This document shows, piece by piece, positions 6,792-12,859 of a stretch of 13,807 nucleotides of DNA. Location of the stretch: positions 1 to 13,807 of the forward strand of contig WQXE01000042.1 in assembly GCA_009784995.1 (NCBI GenBank), given 5' to 3'. This DNA is from Treponema sp. (GTDB taxonomy: Bacteria; Spirochaetota; Spirochaetia; Treponematales; Breznakiellaceae). Every line of letters begins with the position of its first letter. Positions within the stretch are counted from its first letter, which is position 1. Under the pieces are notes generated by a model that saw nothing but the letters and a program-made list of their open reading frames with translations, had not been told where the DNA came from and did not search any database. The translations under genes and the position numbers were made by a program.

Positions 6792-7634
6792 TTATCCCAG
6801 TTCAATCGAACGTTTCCAGGCGGCTTCCACGGCTTTTATTACAGTGCCGCGGAACGCTCCATCTTCGAGCGCGGCGATACCCGCGATTGTAGTGCCGCCG
6901 GGGGATGTCACCATATCTTTTAACTCACCCGGGTGTTTATTTGTTTGCAAAACCATCATCGCGGATCCAAAAACTGTTTGCGCCGCGTACATTAAAGCCT
7001 TGTCTCTTGGCAGCCCCGCGCGAACTCCTCCGTCCGCTAAAGCTTCGATAAACAAATAAACAAACGCGGGTCCCGATCCTGAAAGTCCCGTGACAGCATC
7101 CATACAGCGTTCATCAATACAGTCAACAGCGCCTGTATTACATAATATGTTTGTTATTACTTTTATTTTTTCTTCTGTTACTTCCTTTGAGCAGGACATA
7201 ACTGTCATTCCTTTGCCGATAAGCGCCGGAGTATTGGGCATTATGCGAATAACAGGTGTTTTTTCGCCAATAGAAGATTGAATTTTTTCGATAGACCAGC
7301 CTGCCGCCATGGAAATTAATACAGGCGATTTCGCTTCATTGTGTCTTTTTTTTATTTCCGGAGTTATTTCAGCTAACACTATCGACAAAATCTGAGGTTT
7401 TACAGCAAGAAAAATAATATCGCACTTTCGCGCCGCTTCTATATTTGATGTTAATACTTTCGCTTTTAAAGAATCCGCCGCTATTTGTACCTTTTCCATA
7501 TCAGCGTCGGTAATAAATAAATCCGCGTCTTTTACGGCGCTCATAAGAGCGTAACCCATGTTACCGCAGCCGATAGACGCTATAGATAGTTTTTCAATCG
7601 ATAGTTTTTCAATCGATAGTTTTTCATCTTTCAT
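6792..7634 (-). CDS. proC: Pyrroline-5-carboxylate reductase
   Basis: A 280-residue protein that reduces 1-pyrroline-5-carboxylate to L-proline with NAD(P)H, the last step of proline synthesis. The dinucleotide-binding motif is IASIGCGNMG (18-27), and the C-terminal family signature is intact: GLSGSGPAFVYLFIEALADGG followed by TSPGGTTIAGI. Normal family members begin one or two residues before the IGCGNMG strand; here about 15 extra residues precede it, made of three KLSIE copies encoded by a 15-base tandem repeat. The ATG at 7634 is supported by AAGGA about ten bases upstream. It follows trpS by 21 bases and is cotranscribed with it. Confidence 0.95.
   Translation of the reverse strand: MKDEKLSIEKLSIEKLSIASIGCGNMGYALMSAVKDADLFITDADMEKVQIAADSLKAKVLTSNIEAARKCDIIFLAVKPQILSIVLAEITPEIKKRHNEAKSPVLISMAAGWSIEKIQSSIGEKTPVIRIMPNTPALIGKGMTVMSCSKEVTEEKIKVITNILCNTGAVDCIDERCMDAVTGLSGSGPAFVYLFIEALADGGVRAGLPRDKALMYAAQTVFGSAMMVLQTNKHPGELKDMVTSPGGTTIAGIAALEDGAFRGTVIKAVEAAWKRSIELG
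7585..7628 (-). repeat. 15-base tandem repeat in the proC 5' end
   Basis: Three copies, the last partial, of GATAGTTTTTCAATC (plus strand; 7585-7599, 7600-7614, 7615-7628). In frame it encodes KLSIE three times, just ahead of the nucleotide-binding strand of ProC. The period is a multiple of three, so copy-number change would lengthen or shorten the N-terminus without breaking the frame. Confidence 0.9.
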
Positions 7635-7655
7635 TTATAATCGGTCCTTATTATA

Positions 7656-8660
7656 TTAATCAATGCCTGCCGCTTTACGGAAGCGATTTACAGTGGCCGC
7701 CGCGATTGGTCTTGCTTTTCGCGCGCCTTGTTCCAGTATTTTATCGAGAGCGGGAATATCTGCCATATAAGTGTCATAACGTTCGCGAATGGGTGTAAGC
7801 AGGCGGTTAACAACCTGGAATAATTCTTCTTTCGCGTCTCCCCACCCCATACCGCCCGCACGGTAACGGTTTGCCAAAGCCGCCTGCTCATTTTGATCCG
7901 CAAATAATTTGTAAAGCTGGAAAATCTGGCTTGTATCCGGGTCTTTCGGTTCTTCTACAGACTGGGAGTTTGTTGTTATGCGCATAATTGTTTTTCTTAG
8001 TGTTTTTTCCGGAGCGAACAGGGGAATTATATTTCCGTAACTCTTGCTCATTTTGCGCCCGTCAAGACCGGGTACAACGGCGACATTTTCCACAACCGCC
8101 GCCTGCGGGATTTTTAAAACCTGCTGTCCGTAATTGGCGTTTATCGACTGCGCGATATCCTGCGCCATTTCTATGTGTTGCACCTGGTCTTTACCGACAG
8201 GAACTACATCGGAATCAAAAATTATAATATCAGCCGCCATTAATACAGGATATGTAAAAAGCCCCATGTTGATTCCTGAATCAGTTTCTTCGTCTATTTT
8301 TCCATTTTCTTTATTTTTATTGACAGCGTCTTTATACGCGTGAGCGCGGTTCATAAGTCCTTTGGAAGTAAAAGCCATTAACATTGTAGTTAGTTCAAAT
8401 ATTTCCGGGATCGAACTTTGCCTGTAAAAAATTACATTTTCAGGATCCAAACCGCCGGCAAGCCAGCCTGCCGCCACTTGTCTGATAGTAGAATTTAGTT
8501 CTTTTGGATCTTTCATTGAGTTAAGAGCGTGATAATCGGCGATAAAATACCGGGCGTCATATTCTTTGGAAAGTTCAACCGCGGGTTTAATCGCGCCAAA
8601 ATAGTTGCCAATATGCAAATCACCTGTAGGTTTTATACCTGTTAAAGAAATTTTCTTCAT
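7656..8660 (-). CDS. trpS: Tryptophan--tRNA ligase
   Basis: A 334-residue class I aminoacyl-tRNA synthetase that charges tRNA-Trp. The ATP-binding HIGH motif is present as PTGDLHIGNYFGAI (11-24) and the KMSKS loop as GRKMSKSYGN. Other family marks are YFIADYHAL and the VPVGKDQVQHIEMAQDIA helix. The length is normal for bacterial TrpRS and the ORF is intact. There is no Shine-Dalgarno sequence before the ATG. It leads a two-gene unit with proC. The start codon lies only 20 bases from the first possible start of the divergent NusG-II gene, so their promoters must overlap each other's 5' ends. No T-box or trp leader is visible, and there is no space for one. Confidence 0.97.
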   Translation of the reverse strand: MKKISLTGIKPTGDLHIGNYFGAIKPAVELSKEYDARYFIADYHALNSMKDPKELNSTIRQVAAGWLAGGLDPENVIFYRQSSIPEIFELTTMLMAFTSKGLMNRAHAYKDAVNKNKENGKIDEETDSGINMGLFTYPVLMAADIIIFDSDVVPVGKDQVQHIEMAQDIAQSINANYGQQVLKIPQAAVVENVAVVPGLDGRKMSKSYGNIIPLFAPEKTLRKTIMRITTNSQSVEEPKDPDTSQIFQLYKLFADQNEQAALANRYRAGGMGWGDAKEELFQVVNRLLTPIRERYDTYMADIPALDKILEQGARKARPIAAATVNRFRKAAGID

Positions 8661-8666
8661 AAAGAC

Positions 8667-8695
8667 AATGTAGCGATTATATGATAAATTGTAAA
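8667..8695 (-). promoter_or_regulatory. Promoter of trpS-proC inside the divergent NusG-II gene start
   Basis: On the minus strand, TTTACA (8695-8690), a 17-base spacer and TACATT (8672-8667) place transcription start on the A of the trpS ATG at 8660. An alternative is a perfect TATAAT at 8681-8676 with TTCATT 16 bases upstream, giving a leader of about nine bases. Either way the leader lacks room for a Shine-Dalgarno sequence. Confidence 0.45.
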
Positions 8696-9085
8696 GTAAT
8701 GAATGTTATAAAAACCCGGGTAAAAATATTAGACATAGTTATAATCTTTGCGGTTTTATCTTTAACATTATTTATTTCTTACTTTGTTTACATGAAACCG
8801 CAGGGAAAACCTCAAGTATTGATACGCGGACAAGACAATGAATGGATATTCCCAATCACCACTGTAGAAACGGTTTTTGTTCCAGGTCCGATCGGTAAAA
8901 CAATCGTACACCTTGACGGACAAAAAGCCTGGATCGAATCCTCTCCATGTTATAATCAAACATGTGAAGCTGCGGGAGCGGTTTCAAAACAAGGACAGTG
9001 GGCAGCCTGCCTTCCAAATAATGTTTTACTAATAATACAAGGCGCTTTTTTAGAGGACAATGATGTTGACGCGGTTGTCTGGTAG
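8681..9085 (+). CDS. Membrane-anchored NusG-domain-II protein (EetA-like)
   Basis: A 134-residue protein with one N-terminal membrane anchor (about residues 16-37) followed by a small extracytoplasmic domain. The domain fits NusG domain II: GPIGKTIVHLDGQKAWIE, then SPCYNQTCEAAG and a final CLPNNVLLIIQG, with family cysteines at 90, 95 and 110. Despite the name this is not the transcription factor NusG; only one domain is related. Stand-alone proteins of this kind are usually encoded beside a Gx-type membrane protein, as here, and in Gram-positive flavin-based electron transfer loci the pair corresponds, as far as I recall, to EetA and EetB. A later ATG at 8699 is equally possible. The next gene overlaps its last 26 bases, so the two are translated from one message. 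Confidence 0.8.
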   Translation: MINCKVMNVIKTRVKILDIVIIFAVLSLTLFISYFVYMKPQGKPQVLIRGQDNEWIFPITTVETVFVPGPIGKTIVHLDGQKAWIESSPCYNQTCEAAGAVSKQGQWAACLPNNVLLIIQGAFLEDNDVDAVVW

Positions 9086-10262
9086 TAAAATAGAAGCAAG
9101 TTCACTTGCAGCAAGGAACCTTGAAGCAAGTTCACTTGCACTGTTGGGAGCGTTTTGTCTTTTTCTTTCCGCTGTCGAATACATGATACCAAAACCGCTT
9201 CCTTTTATGCGAATAGGATTCGCGAATCTGCCTCTTATGCTAGGTCTTTGTATTTTTTCATTACGTTCATACCTGGTTTTAATTTGTATTAAAATTTTTG
9301 GACAGGCGTTAATTACAGGAACATTGTTTTCTTATATATTTTTATTTTCTGCCGCGGGGACATTTTCATCGGCGCTTCTGATGTATTTATTATTTAAGCT
9401 GGGGAAAAACAATATTTCATTTATAGGTATTGGAACAGCGGGCGCTGTTATTTCTAATATATCGCAGTTAGCGTTGGCTTATTTTTTTATTTTCGCAGAG
9501 AATGTACGGTATATAGCTGTACCGTTTTTGGCTGTGGGTTTGGTTACAGGAATTTTGCTTGGAGTTTTTTGCGAAATGTTTGTAAAAAAGTCACAGTGGT
9601 TGCCATTTTCATCACGCCAAGACGCCAAGACGCGAAGTTGTAATTTCGAATCTTTATCTTCAGATCAAGTAATAAAAGGGAGACTTCTTATTTATAATAA
9701 TTTATTTAACGCAAGAACATTATTTGTTGCGGGGTTATTGATAATTCCTGCGGTTTTATTTAATCCAAGTACAGAGTTTAGATGTTACCAGTTTTTATTT
9801 TTTTGTTTTCTTGTTTTATTAACCGGAAAAAAAACTAATTTTTTATTAACGATTTTTATTACATTGTCTATTATAATGTTTAATTTAATTATACCTTACG
9901 GACGTATTTTATTTTCCATTGGATCTTTTAAAATTACTTTAGGAGCGTTGGAAGCGGGAATTCACAGAGCGGTTACATTGCAGGCGCTTGTAATGCTTTC
10001 AAAAATAATAATTAGAAAGGATTTGTTTTTACCGGGCGCTTTTGGAAAACTATTGGGACAATCAATGTTTATTTTTTCTGAAATAATGAACAGGAAATAT
10101 AAAATAACCAAAAAAAATATTATAATGGAAATTGATAATTTATTGATTGAATTAAGTGAAATGAGGTTTGAACAGCCTCAAATTCAAAAAATAAAAACAA
10201 AACCCATAGGGTATGTTATTCTAATTTTTGTTATTGTTTTTTCCTGGCTTCCATGGATTTAA
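9060..10262 (+). CDS. Gx-type transporter protein (EetB-like) with extra C-terminal membrane domain
   Basis: A 400-residue integral membrane protein. Residues about 28-178 fit the Gx transporter family, once labelled heptaprenyl diphosphate synthase component I: LPFMRIGFANLPLMLGL, then GTFSSALLMYLLFKLG and GTAGAVISNISQLALAYFF. Residues about 205-400 form a second membrane domain not found in the short family members; GSFKITLGALEAGIHRAV and its downstream helices vaguely resemble the T component (CbiQ/EcfT) of ECF transporters, a weak inference. The linker, residues 185-198 (SRQDAKTRS...), is encoded by a family A repeat. Near the N-terminus EASSLA occurs twice, from a 30-base direct repeat. 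GAGG at 9053-9056 favours the ATG at 9063 slightly over 9060. The stop codon overlaps that of apbE. Confidence 0.8.
   Translation: MMLTRLSGSKIEASSLAARNLEASSLALLGAFCLFLSAVEYMIPKPLPFMRIGFANLPLMLGLCIFSLRSYLVLICIKIFGQALITGTLFSYIFLFSAAGTFSSALLMYLLFKLGKNNISFIGIGTAGAVISNISQLALAYFFIFAENVRYIAVPFLAVGLVTGILLGVFCEMFVKKSQWLPFSSRQDAKTRSCNFESLSSDQVIKGRLLIYNNLFNARTLFVAGLLIIPAVLFNPSTEFRCYQFLFFCFLVLLTGKKTNFLLTIFITLSIIMFNLIIPYGRILFSIGSFKITLGALEAGIHRAVTLQALVMLSKIIIRKDLFLPGAFGKLLGQSMFIFSEIMNRKYKITKKNIIMEIDNLLIELSEMRFEQPQIQKIKTKPIGYVILIFVIVFSWLPWI
9093..9140 (+). repeat. Direct repeat of a small hairpin in the Gx-type gene
   Basis: The 18-base sequence GAAGCAAGTTCACTTGCA occurs at 9093-9110 and again at 9123-9140, period 30. 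Each copy contains the hairpin GCAAGT-TC-ACTTGC. In frame each copy encodes EASSLA. It sits a few codons after the start, before the first membrane helix. Confidence 0.85.
9612..9650 (+). repeat. Family A repeat, one arm, inside the Gx-type coding region
   Basis: TCACGCCAAGACGCCAAGAC followed by GCGAAGTTGTAATTTCGAA matches one arm and the inner TTCGAA...CAACTT portion of the family A elements at 4-167 and 11249-11346. It is in frame and without stop, coding for residues 185-197 or so of the Gx-type protein. The opposite arm is absent here. Confidence 0.75.
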
Positions 10263-11266
10263 TTTTTAAAGGTAAAAGTATTATCAGTTAGTGTAAAATT
10301 TACACCGGAAGTTGTTCGTATACTGTGGTCGTTAAAGACAAAAATAGCTTCCGCGTTTTGTATAACTCTTAACAGCTCTATGCCTTTTTCGTAACCTAAT
10401 ACAAAAACCGCTGTAGAAATAGCGTCCGCGTCCATCGCGGTATCCGCGATCACTATGACGGACAAAAAATCGTTATTTGTTGGATAGCCGTTTGCCGGAT
10501 TAAAAATGTGGTGATATCGTATTTCGTCTTTTTCAAAAAATCTTTCATAGATGCCTGAAGTAACAAGCGCTTTATCTTTTTGTAATTGTACATATCCTAT
10601 AGTTACATTTCGCTCTTCAAACGGATGTTGAATGCCGATCCTCCATGAGCTTCTGTCAGGTTTTTCACCTAATACAAAAATATCTCCGCCAAGATTAATT
10701 AACGCGCGGTTTATTCCCGCTTTTTTTAGAACTTCAACAGCCGCGTCCGCCGCGTAACCTTTCGCTATACCACCAAAATCAAGCGACATACCTTCTTGTT
10801 TTAAAAATACGCTGTTTGTATTAAAATCCAATACAATGTTAGACCAGTTTATTAACGGCAAAACTTGTTCAATTTCACCGCGCGGCGGAATTCGCGCGTT
10901 TCCTTTACCAATCCCCCAAAGATTAATCAAAGGACCCACTGTAGGATCAAAAGCGCCGTAAGTTAAACACGCGTAAAAAATGGCGCGATCAATTACTTTA
11001 AAAGTATCTTCATGTACCTGTATATAACTTTTACCCGCGTATAAATTAACGCGGCTAATATCGGAAGCGGGAATATTAACACTCATCAGGTTTTCTATTT
11101 CGCGAATTCTGGAAAAAACTTCGTTATAAATACCGGCGCGCCCATATTCGTATAACGTTATTGTACACGCCGTTCCAAGCGCGGTTTCAGTACGATAAGG
11201 CTCTGACAATTTACAGGAAATAAAGAAAATTATAATAATTGCAAAATATATCACGCAAAGGCGCAA
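10259..11266 (-). CDS. apbE: ApbE-type FAD:protein FMN transferase lipoprotein (Ftp/FmnB-like)
   Basis: About 335 residues. ApbE proteins attach FMN from FAD to Ser/Thr of exported flavoproteins; the treponemal form (Ftp) can also hydrolyse FAD. Family motifs in order: GAFDPTVGPLINLWG, SLDFGGIAKGYAADAA, RALINLGGDIFVLG, ALVTSGIYERFF, RYHHIFNPANGYP, and MDADAISTAVFVLG with the metal-binding Asp. A hydrophobic run ending in FFISC (Cys18) marks a lipoprotein, so it acts outside the cytoplasmic membrane. The open frame reaches 11407, but that TTG is inside the anti-sigma gene. Within the frame after the anti-sigma stop there is no ATG: usable starts are TTG at 11266 (gives MRLC then the hydrophobic run) or GTG at 11254, both within a family A repeat and both without a Shine-Dalgarno sequence. 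It likely receives transcripts from the sigma operon upstream. Confidence 0.9.
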   Translation of the reverse strand: MRLCVIYFAIIIIFFISCKLSEPYRTETALGTACTITLYEYGRAGIYNEVFSRIREIENLMSVNIPASDISRVNLYAGKSYIQVHEDTFKVIDRAIFYACLTYGAFDPTVGPLINLWGIGKGNARIPPRGEIEQVLPLINWSNIVLDFNTNSVFLKQEGMSLDFGGIAKGYAADAAVEVLKKAGINRALINLGGDIFVLGEKPDRSSWRIGIQHPFEERNVTIGYVQLQKDKALVTSGIYERFFEKDEIRYHHIFNPANGYPTNNDFLSVIVIADTAMDADAISTAVFVLGYEKGIELLRVIQNAEAIFVFNDHSIRTTSGVNFTLTDNTFTFKN

Positions 11267-11346
11267 AGGCGCAAAGTTATTATTCGAGATATTTACTCTA
11301 AGAAACTTTGCGTCTCGCGAACCACAAGTTCGATGTCTCTGCGTGA
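11249..11346. repeat. Family A palindromic repeat at the apbE start
   Basis: Outer arms TCACGCA (11251-11257) and TGCGTGA (11340-11346). The left arm has GGCGCAAA units; the right arm has AAACTTTGCGTCTCGCGA (11304-11321) interrupted by the small palindrome CGAAC-CACAA-GTTCG (11318-11332). The inner TTATTATTCGAGATAT matches, in inverse, the AT-rich TCGAATAACAACT core of copy 1. It lies between the anti-sigma stop and the hydrophobic part of the ApbE signal peptide. Confidence 0.8.
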
Positions 11347-11363
11347 GTAATTTCGGAAAAAGT

Positions 11364-11843
11364 TTAAAGTCCAAAGCGTTCGGAAAGTTCCTTAAGATGG
11401 CTGCCAATAAAAAGCGCGCCGTAACATGTCAATATAATTCCAATTGTTATGCCAAACGGAAGCAGAAAAGAAGATCCGGATTCGCTTACAATGTTTTTAA
11501 AATCGAATCCAAAAAACGCGGTTACCAAAGATACCATAAGGATAATACCCGCTATTACCCAGCCCCGTGTAGAAAATACACCTTGAGCTGTATGTGATGT
11601 TTCGGATTCCGCGATATCATCTTCGTAGGATATTTTTGTCATTATGGAATTTTCCAGTTTTGACCAATCAGGCGAAGACGGGAAAAAATCCTGTTTCATT
11701 ACAATTTTAGCGTTCTGATAACGTTCAATAGCGGCAGCGCATACAGGACAGAAAACAGCGTGTAAATTTATTTTTACCTGATCTATAAAAGATAAACTGC
11801 CGTCATCTTCGTAAACCATATCGATTATTTCTGAACAATTCAT
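11364..11843 (-). CDS. Zinc-finger anti-sigma factor (zf-HC2 / ZAS type)
   Basis: A 159-residue protein. The N-terminus carries the zinc-binding HAVFCPVC motif (His28, Cys32, Cys35) typical of anti-sigma factors that hold ECF sigma factors at the membrane. Two membrane helices follow, about residues 93-112 and 126-147, with the short GSHLKELSERFGL tail at the end. Such proteins release their sigma factor on envelope or redox stress through proteolysis or thiol chemistry; which one applies here is unknown. The ATG overlaps the sigma factor stop by four bases, and AAAGGAG lies seven bases before it, the strongest ribosome binding site in this operon. Confidence 0.85.
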   Translation of the reverse strand: MNCSEIIDMVYEDDGSLSFIDQVKINLHAVFCPVCAAAIERYQNAKIVMKQDFFPSSPDWSKLENSIMTKISYEDDIAESETSHTAQGVFSTRGWVIAGIILMVSLVTAFFGFDFKNIVSESGSSFLLPFGITIGIILTCYGALFIGSHLKELSERFGL

Positions 11844-12439
11844 ACCGCGCTCCTTTCTAAATCCTGTAACTTTTCTCTTAATATTATTTTCGCCCTAAAT
11901 ACATGAGACTTTATGGTATTTACAGGAATTCCTGTTATTACCTCAATCTCCTGATACGAACGATCGTAGAAAAAAAATAAATCAACGCAGATCCTGAAAC
12001 GTTCAGGTAGTTCCTTAATTGCCGAACGAACAGCCTCACCCGCCGCGTTGCGAAGCGCCAGCCTTTCCGGCGATTCGTCATTATTGATCAACTTGTCCGC
12101 GTCTTCTTCCGCGAGGCTGAAGTATTCTTTTCTTCGATTAACTTCATTTAACGCCGTGTTATAGGCAATTTTATAAAGCCACGTAGAAAATCTGCTTCTT
12201 CCCTCGAATCTGGAAAGACTTCGGTATGTTTTTAGGAATACTTCCTGGGTAAAATCCGAAGCGTCATCTGAATTACGGAAGAAACTTAAACCCATTCCAA
12301 AAACCGCTTTTTCATGCTGACGTACCAAAAGCCGAAACAAATCTTTTTGTCCCGATACAATTTGGCTGACAATCAAATGATCGTCATAATCAGTTTCGTC
12401 AGGCGAGCCTAAGGAACCATCCTTTGTAGGCTCAGCCAT
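11840..12439 (-). CDS. RNA polymerase ECF-type sigma factor (RpoE-like)
   Basis: A protein of about 199 residues with the two domains of an ECF sigma factor and no regions 1 or 3. Region 2 runs from DLFRLLVRQHEKAVFG through SDDASDFTQEVFLKTYRSL to the promoter-melting segment FSTWLYKIAYNTALNEVNRR; region 4 holds KELPERFRICVDLFF and the helix-turn-helix YQEIEVITGIPVNTIKSHVFRA. The ATG at 12439 overlaps the end of the preceding gene by eight bases; a GTG at 12451 in the same frame is possible, and both have only weak ribosome binding sites, so coupled translation is likely. The following anti-sigma gene overlaps it by four bases. A sigma-E-like promoter ahead of the operon suggests autoregulation. 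Confidence 0.93.
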   Translation of the reverse strand: MAEPTKDGSLGSPDETDYDDHLIVSQIVSGQKDLFRLLVRQHEKAVFGMGLSFFRNSDDASDFTQEVFLKTYRSLSRFEGRSRFSTWLYKIAYNTALNEVNRRKEYFSLAEEDADKLINNDESPERLALRNAAGEAVRSAIKELPERFRICVDLFFFYDRSYQEIEVITGIPVNTIKSHVFRAKIILREKLQDLERSAV

Positions 12440-12764
12440 TTTTTGCTTCACTGCGTTTTATCACATAGTAGATTATAAACCCCAAACCCATAGCTAATGG
12501 AATTAATCCACCGAATAAACCGTACGAAGCTCCTTCAACAATCGATAATAAAGTTGTTACAGCAATACCAACACTGATCAATAAAATGCCGGACAACAAA
12601 CTGAACGAAGATAAATTAAATTCCGGTTTAGCGTAATGTCCCGCTTTTATTAAAAGGGTTCGCCGGCGGTGATTCCAAAGAAGATAGAAAAAAATTACTA
12701 CCGATCCCATGACAATTCCCACAATGGGAATAATCGCAATTATAACTTGAGCAGTTGTGTTCAT
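12432..12764 (-). CDS. Small membrane protein next to ECF sigma factor (DUF6249-like)
   Basis: A 110-residue protein with three hydrophobic segments (about 6-29, 54-73 and 81-102) separated by a basic cytoplasmic stretch WNHRRRTLLIKAGHYAKPEF after the first. The pattern, including NHRRR and a conserved-looking KAG, fits the DUF6249 group of small membrane proteins, often encoded beside ECF sigma/anti-sigma pairs; I give this from memory and moderate confidence. The ATG has GGAG six bases upstream. It is the first gene after the sigma-E-like promoter and is translationally coupled to the sigma gene, so it may be a part of the same sensing module. Confidence 0.7.
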   Translation of the reverse strand: MNTTAQVIIAIIPIVGIVMGSVVIFFYLLWNHRRRTLLIKAGHYAKPEFNLSSFSLLSGILLISVGIAVTTLLSIVEGASYGLFGGLIPLAMGLGFIIYYVIKRSEAKNG

Positions 12765-12814
12765 AATAACTCCAAAACATCAGTTTAAGACAAATAATTG
12801 CGTCCGTCTATAAT

Positions 12815-12842
12815 TTTGACACGAAAATATGGCGGAAGTTGC
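12815..12842 (-). promoter_or_regulatory. Candidate ECF (sigma-E-like) promoter of the sigma operon
   Basis: On the minus strand, GCAACTT (12842-12836), a 16-base spacer, and TCAAA (12819-12815). This matches the E. coli sigma-E consensus GGAACTT-N16-TCAAA at all but one position of the two boxes. Transcription would begin about 45 bases before the ATG at 12764, leaving room for the GGAG ribosome binding site. Confidence 0.45.
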
Positions 12843-12859
12843 GCAGCCGGTTCCATTCG

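Noticed and set aside
8620..8700. Trp-responsive leader or T-box before trpS
   Set aside because: Only about 20 bases separate trpS from the divergent gene, too short for such a leader.
8681..9085. Transcription elongation factor NusG
   Set aside because: It has a membrane anchor and only the small domain II; the NGN and KOW domains are absent.
9093..9140. CRISPR-like direct repeats
   Set aside because: There are just two copies, inside a coding frame, at 30-base period with a 12-base gap and no cas genes.
9060..10262. Heptaprenyl diphosphate synthase component I
   Set aside because: This older name is a family label only; no prenyl synthase motif is present and the neighbours point to a membrane transport or electron-transfer role.
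10259..11407. ApbE starting at the TTG at 11407
   Set aside because: That start lies inside the anti-sigma coding region, has no ribosome binding site, and would place about 50 non-conserved, repeat-derived residues before the lipoprotein signal.
11343..11597. Plus-strand ORF of 84 codons
   Set aside because: Shadow of the anti-sigma gene with repeat-derived start and no ribosome binding site.
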